DNA of 64,000 nucleotides from VRUE01 sp963716245 (GCA_963716245.1 OY970300.1:310001-374000), one strand, 5' to 3'. Counted from the first letter of the stretch, positions 51,119 to 59,792 are shown. Notes: generated by a model not told the origin, from the letters alone. Program-made: numbers and translations.

Positions 51119-53736
51119 CAGCCGGCAGTCTTCTCGATCGTCACCGCGACCGGCGCGCCGTTGAGGAGAGCGTTCGCGTTGCCATCGCTGATGCCCTCGG
51201 CGAGAAAGCAGACGCCCTCTTGGACCCGCTCCTTGACCGCCACGCGGGCGTGAACACTGCTCCCGTTCTGTGCGACCTCCACCTCGTCGCCCGACCTCAG
51301 CCCGAGCCGGTCGGCGTCGGCAAGGGAAACCTCGACGGTTTGCCTCGGCTGGAGGAACCTCAACGGTGGGTTCAGCTCCGTAATCGGCCCGGCCCACAGG
51401 TCGCGGTACGTGCCCAGAGTCAGCTTTCCGCCTGCGGTGTCGCCCTTCGGGTCTGAAAGGGCGGTGGGGGCCGACTCGCCGGACACTGAGCGCGACGCGC
51501 CGGAAGCCTCCACGCGAGCCATCTCCGAATCTCGCGGAGTCGCGTCCGCCGAGTCGGCCCCCACCGCCCCCCCGGCAGCAGGGAGCGCCGCCACCGCGTC
51601 GCGGTCCTGCCAGCGGACGCCTCGGCCGGCGATCTCGGCGTCGTCGAGGGCCGCGTAGAAGGGGACTGCTTCGGTGAGAGCCGCCAGCGCCGAAGGCTGA
51701 GAAGTGACGCCAGTGTCGTGCCCGAGGGCGAGCGACAGCTCCGCTAGAACCCCCCAGTTCGGGCGGATGTCGCCGGGCCGGGCGGCGCTGGGGCGGACAC
51801 GCTGCAGGCGGCCGTCGGGGTGCGTCACCGTGCCGTCTTTCTCGGCGTGCGTCTCCAAGGGGAAGACGACGTCCGCCATCGCCGTCGTGGCGTTCTCGAA
51901 CATCGAGAAGACGACAAGGTGGTCGGCTGCGGCCAGCGCACGCTGCCAGGCCGTCGTGTTCGGGAAGTCGCGCAGCGGGTCTACGCCGAAGAGGATCAGG
52001 GACTTGAGCTCGCCGGACTCCAGCGCGGCCCGGATCTCCTCCGTCGACTTGCCGACGCGGCTCACGTTTGACATCTCTGAGCTGTTCAACGTAGCCCGCG
52101 TCTCGCTGAGGCCCGGGCCGGCGTCGGGGAGGCAGCCGACCTCGCGCAGGCCGCGACCGTTGGCGAGGTCGGGGACTTCGAGCAGGCCGGAGCCGTCCTT
52201 CTCGCTGAGGCCGAGTGCGCTCGCCACGTCGAGCAGGGCGTGCAAGGGCCCCTCGCCCTCGCGGCCGATCCGCTCGCCCCAGACGACGACGATTCTCTCG
52301 GCGCCACGGAGAACGTCGGCGATCGACGCGGCCGGGCCCTGCTCGCCCTCGACGCTCTCGCTCCGAGTCGCGGCGTCGCTCAGCAAGCCGGCGAGCTGCC
52401 CGAGGAAATCGCCCGCCTGCCCCGGCGCATAGCGCGCCGCCGCCTCGGCGCCGCCGTCGAGCGCCGTCGGGCGCTCGGTCGCGACCGCCAGCCGAGCGCC
52501 GTTGCGGCGCATCGCCTTGCGGATGCGCAGGTCGAGGATCGAGGCGCTGTGCAGCGGGTCGGTGCCGACGACGAGGATCGCGTCGGCCTCGTCGATGTCG
52601 CGCGTGCGCACGGCCAGCTCCGGCTGCGAGAGGCGCACCAGGGTCGCCCGCGACGGTCCGCCCGCGATCCGCGACTCGACGTGCGGAGAGCCGAGAGCCT
52701 CGCGCACCAGCCGCTGAACCAGGTAGCCCTCCTCGTTGGAGGCGTCGCCGACGATCGCGGCGACCCGGCTCGGCGCAGCCGAGGTTGACCCCCCCTGGGT
52801 GTGGTCAATATCGGCTGCGGTACGCAGCCCCTCGGCCGCCTTCGCGATCGCGTCGTCCCAGCCGGCTGCCGCCCCGCCCCGCAGCCGCGGCTCGGTCACC
52901 CGCTCCTCGGCGGCGAACATCTCGAAGCCGTAGCGGCCGCGGTCGCAGAGCCAGCCGTCGTCGACCTCGGCGTTGTCGCGGGCGATCGCCCGCTTCACCT
53001 GCTCGTCGCGCACGGTGAAGCTGACGTTGCACTGGCTCGGGCAGAGCGTGCAGACCGAGCCCGCTTCCTCGACGTCCCACGGCCGCGCCCGGAAGCGGTA
53101 GGTGTAGTTGGTCAGCGCCCCGACCGGGCAGATGTCGGTGATGTTGCCGTGGAAGGGGGCGACGTAGGGTCGCTCGTCGAAGGTGCCGACGTAGGTGCGG
53201 TCGCCGCGCTCCAGCAGCTGCAGCTGCGAGTCCTCGGCGACCTCCTGGCTGAACCGCACGCAGCGGTAGCAGAGGATGCAGCGCTCGCGGTCGATCGCGA
53301 CCAGCGGGCTCAGCGGCAGCGGCTTCTCGAAGTGGCGCTTGGGGTCGGTGAAGCGGGTTTTGCCCGGCCCCCAGCCCATCGTGATGTCCTGCAGCGGGCA
53401 CTCGCCGCCTTTGTCGCAGACGGGGCAGTCGAGCGGGTGGTTGACGAGCAGGAACTCGACGACCGCGTTCTGCGCCTCCTTGACCTTCTCGGTGCGGGTG
53501 TTGACGACCATCCCGTCGCGGACCGGCGTCGAGCAGGAGGTCTGCAGTTTCGGCACGCCCTCGATCTCGACCAGGCACATCCGGCAGGCGCCGACGGGAG
53601 GACCGAGTTTCGGCTCGTAACAGAAGACGGGGATCTCGACGTCGCCGCGCTTGGCGGCGTCGTGGAGCATCTCGCCCTCGGTCGCGCTCACCTCGCGGCC
53701 GTCGACGATCAGCGTGATCTCCTGCCCCCTGCTCAC
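51118..53736 (-). CDS. nuoG: NADH-quinone oxidoreductase subunit G
   Basis: Encodes 872 residues. Cluster ligands: [2Fe-2S] C39, C51, C54, C68; a [4Fe-4S] with H100, C104, C107, C113; a [4Fe-4S] with C153, C156, C159, C203; and the extra N7-type cluster C229, C232, C236, C264 seen in some bacteria. A molybdopterin-oxidoreductase-like region without cofactor follows (about 280-870). Two palindromic DNA elements lie in its frame: residues about 306-321 and about 723-760, both low-complexity Ser/Ala/Gly stretches that look like surface loops. GTG start overlaps nuoF by 4 bases. Outside the inserts the sequence is ordinary. Confidence 0.96.
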   Translation of the reverse strand: MSRGQEITLIVDGREVSATEGEMLHDAAKRGDVEIPVFCYEPKLGPPVGACRMCLVEIEGVPKLQTSCSTPVRDGMVVNTRTEKVKEAQNAVVEFLLVNHPLDCPVCDKGGECPLQDITMGWGPGKTRFTDPKRHFEKPLPLSPLVAIDRERCILCYRCVRFSQEVAEDSQLQLLERGDRTYVGTFDERPYVAPFHGNITDICPVGALTNYTYRFRARPWDVEEAGSVCTLCPSQCNVSFTVRDEQVKRAIARDNAEVDDGWLCDRGRYGFEMFAAEERVTEPRLRGGAAAGWDDAIAKAAEGLRTAADIDHTQGGSTSAAPSRVAAIVGDASNEEGYLVQRLVREALGSPHVESRIAGGPSRATLVRLSQPELAVRTRDIDEADAILVVGTDPLHSASILDLRIRKAMRRNGARLAVATERPTALDGGAEAAARYAPGQAGDFLGQLAGLLSDAATRSESVEGEQGPAASIADVLRGAERIVVVWGERIGREGEGPLHALLDVASALGLSEKDGSGLLEVPDLANGRGLREVGCLPDAGPGLSETRATLNSSEMSNVSRVGKSTEEIRAALESGELKSLILFGVDPLRDFPNTTAWQRALAAADHLVVFSMFENATTAMADVVFPLETHAEKDGTVTHPDGRLQRVRPSAARPGDIRPNWGVLAELSLALGHDTGVTSQPSALAALTEAVPFYAALDDAEIAGRGVRWQDRDAVAALPAAGGAVGADSADATPRDSEMARVEASGASRSVSGESAPTALSDPKGDTAGGKLTLGTYRDLWAGPITELNPPLRFLQPRQTVEVSLADADRLGLRSGDEVEVAQNGSSVHARVAVKERVQEGVCFLAEGISDGNANALLNGAPVAVTIEKTAG
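51459..51569. repeat. 111-bp palindromic insert inside nuoG (in frame)
   Basis: Arms of 26 bases (51459-51484 and 51544-51569) pair at 25 positions; the arm begins GGGCGGTGGGGGCCGACTCG. The total length of 111 bases is exactly 37 codons. It encodes about residues 723-760 of NuoG, a stretch rich in Ala, Ser, Asp and Glu just before a conserved beta region. No core is shared with families A to C, so it may be a fourth family. Confidence 0.75.
52774..52819. repeat. Palindromic element family C, copy 2, inside nuoG (in frame)
   Basis: Arms CGCAGCCGAGGTTGACC (52774-52790) and GGTCAATATCGGCTGCG (52803-52819) pair at 15 of 17 positions around a 12-base loop. On the minus strand the core reads TTGACCACAC and then GGGGTCAAC, matching the intergenic element at 42555-42612. 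It encodes residues about 306-321 (a DIDHTQGGSTSAAP region) and leaves the frame open. Confidence 0.7.
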
Positions 53737-55058
53737 GGCATCGCCCCGATCGCCTGCGCCGGGGCCTGCACGACCTCGATCCGCTCCGGCTCGGCCGTCG
53801 CGCCGCCCGCCTCGGCTATCACCTGCTCGAACTCCTCGCGGAACTTGCGCACCATCGCCCCGACCGGCATCGCCATCGAGTCGCCGAGCACGCAGAGGCA
53901 GTTGCCGATGATGTTCTCCTGCACCGAGGCGACGATGTCGAGGTCCATCGGGGTCGCCTCGCCGCGCACGACCCGTTCGAGCATCTTCACCGTCCAGTTG
54001 GTCCCCTCGCGGCACGGCGTGCACTTGCCGCAGGACTCGTGGTGGTAGAAGCGCGCCGTGCGCAGCGCCATGTGCGGGATCGAGACCGTGTCGTCGGCGA
54101 CGATGATCGAGCCCGAGCCGAGCATCGAGCCCGCCTCGGCCATCGCCTCGAAGGAGTAGGGGAGGTCGAGCCCCTCCTCGGCGTGCAGGACCGGGGAGGA
54201 GGAGCCGCCGGGGTAGAACGCCTTCAGCTCGCAGCCCTCCAGCGGGCCGCCTGCCAGGTCGCAAATCAGCTCCCGGGTCGGGATGCCCAGCTCGACCTCG
54301 TAGTTGCCGGGACGCCGCACGCGGCCGGAGACCGAGACGACCTTGGTCCCCGGCGACTGCTCGGTGCCGAAGCCGCGGAACCACTCGGCGCCCTTGCCGA
54401 CGATGTGTGGCACGTTGGAGAGCGTCTCGACGTTGTTGATCAGCGTCGGCCCGCCGTAGAGGCCCTGGACGGCCGGGAACGGCGGCTTGAGGCGCGGGTT
54501 GCCGCGCTTGCCCTCCAGCGCGTCGAGCAGCGCGGTCTCCTCGCCGCAGATGTAGGCGCCGGCGCCGCGGTGGACGACGAGCTCGACGTTGCAGTGGCTG
54601 CCGAGGATGTTCTCGCCCAGGTAGCCGGCCTCGTAGGCCTCGGCGACGGCGGCGTCGAGGATGTCGGCCTGCAGGTCGTACTCGCCGCGGATGAAGATGA
54701 AGGCGTGGCCGGCGCCGGCGGCGAGGGCGGCGATCGCGATCCCCTCGATCAGCTGGTGCGGGTTGCGCTGCATCAGCTCGCGGTCCTTGAAGGCGCCCGG
54801 CTCGGACTCGTCGGCGTTGCAGCAGAGGTACTTGGCCATGTCGCCGCGCGGCAGGAACGAGGCCTTTTTGCCCATCGCGAAGCCGGCGCCGCCCCGCCCG
54901 CGCAGGCCCGAGTCCTCTAGCTCCTTGAGGATCTCGTCGGGCTCCATCTCCCGGAAGGCCCGCTCCAGGGTGGCGTAGCCGCCGTGGCCCCGGTAGCCGT
55001 CGATCGTCCGCAGCTTCGGGTCCTCGGCGTGCTCCAGCAGGACGCGCGTCTCAGGCAT
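53733..55058 (-). CDS. nuoF: NADH-quinone oxidoreductase subunit F
   Basis: Encodes 441 residues, the NADH- and FMN-binding subunit. Glycine-rich FMN/NADH loops are GLRGRGGAGFAMGKK near 52 and RGAGAYICGEETALLDALEG near 165. The N3 [4Fe-4S] ligands are the three Cys of SCGKCTPCREG near 345 and the Cys in IGNCLCVLGD. It starts the electron chain of complex I. Overlaps nuoE by 8 bases and nuoG by 4. Confidence 0.97.
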   Translation of the reverse strand: MPETRVLLEHAEDPKLRTIDGYRGHGGYATLERAFREMEPDEILKELEDSGLRGRGGAGFAMGKKASFLPRGDMAKYLCCNADESEPGAFKDRELMQRNPHQLIEGIAIAALAAGAGHAFIFIRGEYDLQADILDAAVAEAYEAGYLGENILGSHCNVELVVHRGAGAYICGEETALLDALEGKRGNPRLKPPFPAVQGLYGGPTLINNVETLSNVPHIVGKGAEWFRGFGTEQSPGTKVVSVSGRVRRPGNYEVELGIPTRELICDLAGGPLEGCELKAFYPGGSSSPVLHAEEGLDLPYSFEAMAEAGSMLGSGSIIVADDTVSIPHMALRTARFYHHESCGKCTPCREGTNWTVKMLERVVRGEATPMDLDIVASVQENIIGNCLCVLGDSMAMPVGAMVRKFREEFEQVIAEAGGATAEPERIEVVQAPAQAIGAMP

Positions 55059-55710
55059 CGCCGCCTCCTCCGGTCCCCGGTCGGTCTCCTGCGAGCGGCC
55101 GCCTTTGCAGCGCCTTCTCGGGCAGCACCTCGCCGCCCGCCACCAGCTGCTCGATCGCGGTCGCCGCGTCGTCCGCGTCGAGCGGGCCGAAGTAGCGCTC
55201 GTCGATCGAGGCCATCGGCGCGATGTCGCAGGCGCCGAGGCACTCGAAGCCGCTGACGAAGACCTTGCCGTCCGGCGAGACGGCGCCGTGCCGGGCCTCC
55301 TCCGGATCGCAGCCGCTCGCCTCGCAGAACGCCTCCAGCAGGTCGTCGGCGCCGCGCATCCAGCAGCTGATGTTGGTGCAGACGTGGACCTGGTGCTCTC
55401 CCACCGGCGAGGTGTGGAGCAGGTCGTAGAAGCTCGCCACCGACTCCAAGTAGGCCGGCGTCACCCGCATCACCGCCGCGGCCTGCCGAATCCCCTCCGG
55501 CGTGCACCACCCGTAGCGCCGCTGCACCGCCCACAGCGCCGGGATCGAGGCGGAGTGCTTGTCCGGGTAGCGCCCCATCCGCTCCTCGATCTCCTCGCGA
55601 AGCTCAGGAGGACAGTCCACGTCATGAAGCTCGGGGACCTCCGCTGAGGAACGATCGGGAATACGACCCTCGCTAACGGCTGGATCGACGGGCAGCTCAG
55701 CCATCGCCAT
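55051..55710 (-). CDS. nuoE: NADH-quinone oxidoreductase subunit E
   Basis: Encodes 219 residues, a thioredoxin-like subunit. The N1a [2Fe-2S] ligands are C111, C116, C157 and C161 (HVCTNISC and ECLGACD). A longer N-terminus (about 30 residues) and a Gly/Arg-rich tail (RPLAGDRPGTGGGGDA) frame the usual domain. It sits 39 bases downstream of nuoD and overlaps nuoF. Confidence 0.95.
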   Translation of the reverse strand: MAMAELPVDPAVSEGRIPDRSSAEVPELHDVDCPPELREEIEERMGRYPDKHSASIPALWAVQRRYGWCTPEGIRQAAAVMRVTPAYLESVASFYDLLHTSPVGEHQVHVCTNISCWMRGADDLLEAFCEASGCDPEEARHGAVSPDGKVFVSGFECLGACDIAPMASIDERYFGPLDADDAATAIEQLVAGGEVLPEKALQRRPLAGDRPGTGGGGDA

Positions 55711-55749
55711 TCCTCCGCCAGGGCCCGAGGCCGGAACGCATGGTCCTGC

Positions 55750-56982
55750 TCATCGATCGACCCCCCCGAGAATCGGGTCCAGCATCCCGAGCGACGCGAT
55801 CATGTCGGCGACGTAGCCGCCGACCGACATGTCGCGGAACGCCTGGAGGTTGACGAAGGAGGGATCGCGGTAGTGGACCCGCGCCGGCTTCGCCGAGCCG
55901 TCGGCGACGACGAAGCAGCCGAGCTCCCCGCGCGGCGACTCGATCGAGTAGTAGACCTCGCCGGCCGGGACCCGGTAGCCCTCGGTGACCAGCTTGAAGT
56001 GGTGGATCAGCGACTCCATCGAGGTCGAGAGCTCCGAGCGCGGCGGCAGCACGTACTTGCGGTCGTCGGCGATGTGCGGCCCCTCCGGCAGCGCGTCGAG
56101 CGCCTGCTCGACGATCCGCACCGACTCGACCATCTCGGCCAGCCGCACCCGGTAGCGGTCGTAGTTGTCGCCGACGGTGCCGACCGGGATCTTGAAGTCC
56201 ATCTCCGGGTAGGCGAGGTAGTCAAAGGCCTTGCGCAGGTCCCATGGCTCGCCGGCCGCGCGCAGCAGCGGCCCGGTCACGCCCAGCTCCAGCAGCCGCT
56301 CGCGCGGCACGATCCCGACGTTCTTGGTCCGCGAGAGGAAGACCTCGTTGCGGTCGAGCAGGTCCTCGTACTGGCCGACCCGGACCGGCATGTCGGCGAT
56401 GAAGGCCCGCAGCTTCTGCTCGAAGCCGAGCGGGATGTCCTCGATCACGCCGCCGACCTGGAAGTAGCGGGTGTGCATCCGCTGCCCGGTCGCCATCTCG
56501 AACAGGTCGAGGATCTTGTCGCGCTCGCGGAAGCAGTACCAGAGCATCGAGATCGCGCCCAGGTCGAGCGCCGTCGTCCCCAGCCAGACGAGGTGGGAGT
56601 GGATCCGGTTCAACTCGAGGAAGATCGTCCGCAGGTACTTGGCCCGGGGCGGGATCTCCAGCCCGACCAGCCGCTCGACCGCGCCGCAGAAGGCCTCCAT
56701 CTGGAAGAAGTAGGAGACGTAGTCCATCCGCTCGACGAAGGGGATGACCTTCCAGTAGGCGTTCGCCTCGCAGGACTTTTCGATCCCCGTGTGGACGTAG
56801 CCGATCACCGGCTTCAGCTCCTTGACCATCTCGCCGTCGAGGTCGACCACCAGGCGCAGCACCCCGTGGGTGGCCGGGTGATGCGGCCCGATGTTGATCG
56901 TCATGACCTCCGTGTCGACCGAGTCGTCCTGCGTGAAGCGGGGGACCTCGGACGGCGCGGTGTCCTTTGTCGCCTCAGCCAT
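55750..56982 (-). CDS. nuoD: NADH-quinone oxidoreductase subunit D
   Basis: Encodes 410 residues, the 49-kDa subunit that lines the quinone pocket. Motifs: NIGPHHPATHGVLRLVVDLD (with the quinone-site His pair), GYVHTGIEKSCE, and ESPRGELGCFVVADGS, and it ends DPILGGVDR as usual. ATG 56982 is 8 bases inside the end of nuoC. Standard length. Confidence 0.97.
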   Translation of the reverse strand: MAEATKDTAPSEVPRFTQDDSVDTEVMTINIGPHHPATHGVLRLVVDLDGEMVKELKPVIGYVHTGIEKSCEANAYWKVIPFVERMDYVSYFFQMEAFCGAVERLVGLEIPPRAKYLRTIFLELNRIHSHLVWLGTTALDLGAISMLWYCFRERDKILDLFEMATGQRMHTRYFQVGGVIEDIPLGFEQKLRAFIADMPVRVGQYEDLLDRNEVFLSRTKNVGIVPRERLLELGVTGPLLRAAGEPWDLRKAFDYLAYPEMDFKIPVGTVGDNYDRYRVRLAEMVESVRIVEQALDALPEGPHIADDRKYVLPPRSELSTSMESLIHHFKLVTEGYRVPAGEVYYSIESPRGELGCFVVADGSAKPARVHYRDPSFVNLQAFRDMSVGGYVADMIASLGMLDPILGGVDR

Positions 56983-57583
56983 AGTTGCGCTCGTTGTAGG
57001 TGAAGCGGACGGGCTCGCCGCCGACGGGGAAGTCGCGGCGCTGCGGCCAGCCGACGTAGTCGTCGGGCATGAGGATGCGCCGCAGGTCGGGGTGGCCCCG
57101 GAACACGATGCCGAAGAAGTCGAAGACTTCGCGCTCCTGGAACTCGGCCGTCGGGAACAGCTCCACGCAGGAGTCGATCTCGGGAAGCGCTCCGGCCGCG
57201 GGTCCTGCCGCGGCGGCATCCCCCATGTGCTCGGACGCTTCGCGCCCTCCGCTATGGGGGACCCCCCCCGCCGCGTCACCCGCGGAGAGAGGGTCTTCCA
57301 GAAGCGCCTTTACGCGGAGGCGCTCCACGCGGTCCCGGTTCAGGAGCTCGTAGTGGATTCCGAAGCGAGGACGAGCCGGCAGGTAGTCGGCGGCATGGAG
57401 ACTGGAGAGGAAGCGGTATTCGTGGCCTGGGGACTCGCGCAGCCAGGTCAGCACCGCGACGATCTGCTCGGGGTCGACGACGAGCGCGGCCTGGCCGCGG
57501 TCGAAGCTCGTGTCCAGCACGGCACCCGGGTGGTGCTGCTCGATCTCGCCCCGGATCAGCTCGAGTCCGGGGGCGTCAGGCAC
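56975..57583 (-). CDS. nuoC: NADH-quinone oxidoreductase subunit C, with palindrome-derived loop
   Basis: Encodes 202 residues, the 30-kDa subunit. The conserved frame runs from EYRFLSSLHAADYLP through RLRVKALLEDP to FQEREVFDFFGIVFRGHPDL and RRILMPDDYVGWPQRRDFPV. Between RLRVKALLEDPL and CVELFPTAEFQERE lies an extra Gly/Ala-rich stretch of about 30 residues (GGVPHSGGREASEHMGDAAA) that other NuoC proteins do not have at this point. That stretch is encoded by a family A palindromic element (57198-57283). The family's loop there normally links a strand to the next helix, so the insertion is probably tolerated. Overlaps nuoB and nuoD by 8 bases. Confidence 0.95.
   Translation of the reverse strand: MPDAPGLELIRGEIEQHHPGAVLDTSFDRGQAALVVDPEQIVAVLTWLRESPGHEYRFLSSLHAADYLPARPRFGIHYELLNRDRVERLRVKALLEDPLSAGDAAGGVPHSGGREASEHMGDAAAAGPAAGALPEIDSCVELFPTAEFQEREVFDFFGIVFRGHPDLRRILMPDDYVGWPQRRDFPVGGEPVRFTYNERNYG
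57198..57283 (-). repeat. Palindromic element family A inside nuoC (in frame)
   Basis: On the minus strand it opens GCGGGTGACGCGGCGG and closes CCGCCGCGGCAGGACCCGC, with internal arms TCCCCCAT and ATGGGGGA and the conserved GTGCTCGGACGC. Flanks extend the stem (CCGCGGGT with ACCCGCGG). It is about 80% identical by eye to the intergenic copies at 2341 and 33925 and codes for about residues 101-129 of NuoC without a stop. Confidence 0.85.
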
Positions 57584-58223
57584 CGATCAGCTCCCGCGCC
57601 TTCTCGTATGCCTCGGCCGCCTCGACGCTCGGTTCGCTGCGGGGGCCGCCCCGGGCCCACTCCTCGGTCCCCGCCGCGTTGTAGCGCTGGCGCCAGCCCG
57701 GGTCGGGGTTGCCCATGATCTTGCGCTGCAGCTTGGTGAAGCCGTAGAGGACCGCCTCCGGCCGCGGCGGGCAGCCGGGCACGTAGATGTCGACCGGCAT
57801 GAACTTGTCGGCGCCCTGCACTACGGCGTAGTTGGAGAACATGCCCGCCGAGGAGGAGCAGGCGCCCATCGCCATCGCCCATTTCGGCTCCAGCATCTGG
57901 TCGTAGAGGCGGCGGACGACCGGCGCCATCTTGATCGAGACGCGGCCCGAGAGGATGATCATGTCCGCCTGGCGCGGAGAGGCTCGCAGCGCCTCGGCCC
58001 CGAAGCGGGCGAGGTCGTAGCGAGCCGTGACGATCGAGATCGGCGCCTCGATCGCGCAGCAGGCGAGCCCGAAGGTGAGCGGGAACATCGAGTTCGCCCG
58101 CGCCCAGCCGAGCATCCTGTCGAAGCTGGTCATCACGACGCGCTCCTCGACGTAGCGCTCCAGCTCCTCGCCCTCCAGGTCGCCGCGCAGCATGTCGCGG
58201 GAGCGCAGCTGGCGCTCGCGCAT
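57576..58223 (-). CDS. nuoB: NADH-quinone oxidoreductase subunit B
   Basis: Encodes 215 residues. The N2 [4Fe-4S] ligands are the tandem C55-C56 in LACCAIE, C122 in GACSSSAGMFS and C151 in VPGCPPRPEA. N2 hands electrons to quinone. ATG 58223 is chosen; it lies 11 bases after the nuoA stop. The last 45 residues (after GNPDPGWRQRYNA) are a variable tail. Overlaps nuoC by 8 bases. Confidence 0.97.
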   Translation of the reverse strand: MRERQLRSRDMLRGDLEGEELERYVEERVVMTSFDRMLGWARANSMFPLTFGLACCAIEAPISIVTARYDLARFGAEALRASPRQADMIILSGRVSIKMAPVVRRLYDQMLEPKWAMAMGACSSSAGMFSNYAVVQGADKFMPVDIYVPGCPPRPEAVLYGFTKLQRKIMGNPDPGWRQRYNAAGTEEWARGGPRSEPSVEAAEAYEKARELIGA

Positions 58224-58234
58224 CGACTGGCGCT

Positions 58235-58612
58235 CTACCTCCAATCCAGGGCCCCCTTCCGCCACACGTACACGAAGGCGACGAGCAGGAGGGCGACGAA
58301 GACGACCAGCTCCCCGAGCACGAAGAGGCTGTCGGCGTCCTTCAGGATCACGCCGATCGGATAGAGGAAGACCACCTCTATGTCGAAGAGGATGAACAGC
58401 ATCGCGATCAGATAGAAGGTCACGCCGAAGCGCATGCCGTGCGAGGCGCTGACCGGGATCCCCGACTCGTAGGGCTCGGACTGCCGCCGCCCCGCCGCCG
58501 TGCCGGGCTGCCGTCGCTTCGGCCCGATCAGGTGGTTGAGCATCACGAAGGCGCTTCCCACGACGAGCCCGAGGAAGGCGAAGACGAGTATCGGCAGGTA
58601 GCTCTTCAGCAT
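58235..58612 (-). CDS. nuoA: NADH-quinone oxidoreductase subunit A
   Basis: Encodes 125 residues with three membrane helices. Signatures are EPYESGIPVSASHGMRFGV (with Gly in place of the usual loop Cys) and FLYPIGVILKD after the FDIEVVF acidic helix. First gene of the nuo operon; the promoter should lie in the 103 bp before it, shared with the divergent gene at 58716, but I could not fix a -35/-10 pair. Confidence 0.95.
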   Translation of the reverse strand: MLKSYLPILVFAFLGLVVGSAFVMLNHLIGPKRRQPGTAAGRRQSEPYESGIPVSASHGMRFGVTFYLIAMLFILFDIEVVFLYPIGVILKDADSLFVLGELVVFVALLLVAFVYVWRKGALDWR

Positions 58613-58715
58613 GGCCCGGGCCCGCTGTTATACACCCACATTGTGACAACTTGCTACATAGTGCTTTTCCGCATCAGCAAGCGGAATCCCGACCCTCTCG
58701 GGAGGAAATAGGGCG

Positions 58716-59150
58716 ATGCCGGAGGTCCACCTCGTCGTCGGGATCGCACTGGTGCTCCTCAACCTCGCCGCCTTCGCGGTCGGCGGCATCGCCTGGCTGC
58801 GCTCGCAGGCCTCCGTCCCCTTCTGGTACCTCCTCCGCGCCGCGCAGGTGGCGGTCTTCGCGCAGGCACTGCTCGGCGGCCTGCTCGTCTTCACCGGCCA
58901 CGAAGCGACGAGCGACATCCACTACCTCTACGGCGCCCTGCCCCTGGTCGTCTCCTTCCTCGCCGAGGGCGCCCGCGCCGGCGCCGCCGAACGCGAGCTG
59001 GGCGAGATCGACTTCGAAGCCCTCCCCGGCGATCAGCAGCAGTCGCTTGCCCTGGCCATCGTCCGCCGTGAGATGGGAATCATGGCCGTCAGCTGCGGCG
59101 TGATCCTCTTCCTCGGCCTACGAGCCGCCGGCACCAGCGCCGCGTTCTAG
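58716..59150 (+). CDS. Small four-helix membrane protein, function unknown
   Basis: Encodes 144 residues with about four membrane helices (4-27, 40-60, 70-86, 122-138). The ATG follows GGGAGGAAA by about seven bases. Between helices 3 and 4 is a charged cytoplasmic loop (GAAERELGEIDFEALPGDQQ). No family recognised. It is divergent from nuoA, so its expression may be tied to respiration. A weak hairpin (TCGGTT/AACCGA at 59165-59183) follows. Confidence 0.65.
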   Translation: MPEVHLVVGIALVLLNLAAFAVGGIAWLRSQASVPFWYLLRAAQVAVFAQALLGGLLVFTGHEATSDIHYLYGALPLVVSFLAEGARAGAAERELGEIDFEALPGDQQQSLALAIVRREMGIMAVSCGVILFLGLRAAGTSAAF

Positions 59151-59260
59151 TGTCGGCCTGAGAATCGGTTGTCTTTGAACCGACGCCTGTTGCGTATAGG
59201 TTCACATCGCTGATTACCCCGCGAACGTGAATTAATCGTGACCGGCAAAGGAGGCCGAGG

Positions 59261-59698
59261 ATGACGCTGAAGGCATCCCCCAGCGACGCCATCAAAGGGC
59301 GAACGCTGAACCTGACCCTCTACAGTGGACTGGGAGCGGCGATCACCGCTGCGATCACCGTCTTCAACGACTCGTTCAAAGCGATATTCCCCGACCTTTC
59401 CGGGTCGGAGCTGGCAGATGCGAAGCTGACGCTCCTGATCGCCGTAATCGCCGCATTCACCTTGATCGCTGTGGCGGATCTGCTTGCGCGCGCCTGGGCC
59501 ACCACGGCCAACGGCAGGCTGATCGTCACTCCGATGCCGGGTACGCCGACGGCGAAAACCGTCGACGGCGAGAAGTTCAAGATCGCCGCGATGAGAGTGA
59601 AGGCGGGGGCGCCGGATGGCGTCGAATACCTGATGGTCGAGGCCGGGCGCGAACCGACCTGGGAGCCCGCCGCCAAGGTGAGGCTGCTCGACACGTGA
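59261..59698 (+). CDS. Two-helix membrane protein, function unknown
   Basis: Encodes 145 residues. Two membrane helices (about 19-37 and 56-76) are followed by a soluble beta-rich domain of about 65 residues (GEKFKIAAMRVKAGAPDGVE, then YLMVEAGREPTWEPAAKVRL). A strong ribosome site AAAGGAGG lies before the ATG. Base composition is slightly less GC-rich than its neighbours. No family recognised. Confidence 0.65.
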   Translation: MTLKASPSDAIKGRTLNLTLYSGLGAAITAAITVFNDSFKAIFPDLSGSELADAKLTLLIAVIAAFTLIAVADLLARAWATTANGRLIVTPMPGTPTAKTVDGEKFKIAAMRVKAGAPDGVEYLMVEAGREPTWEPAAKVRLLDT

Positions 59699-59792
59699 CT
59701 GCGATCGGAGGTCGGCTCGGGCCCCTCTCGAACCGGCGAACGCCCTCGATCGCCCGGAGCGCTCGTCGCCTTGCTGATCGTCTGGGTGGCGG

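Noticed and set aside
58613..58715. Promoter of the nuo operon (TTGTCA and TATAAC on the minus strand)
   Set aside because: The boxes are only 11 bases apart, which does not fit a sigma-70-type promoter, so I did not annotate it.
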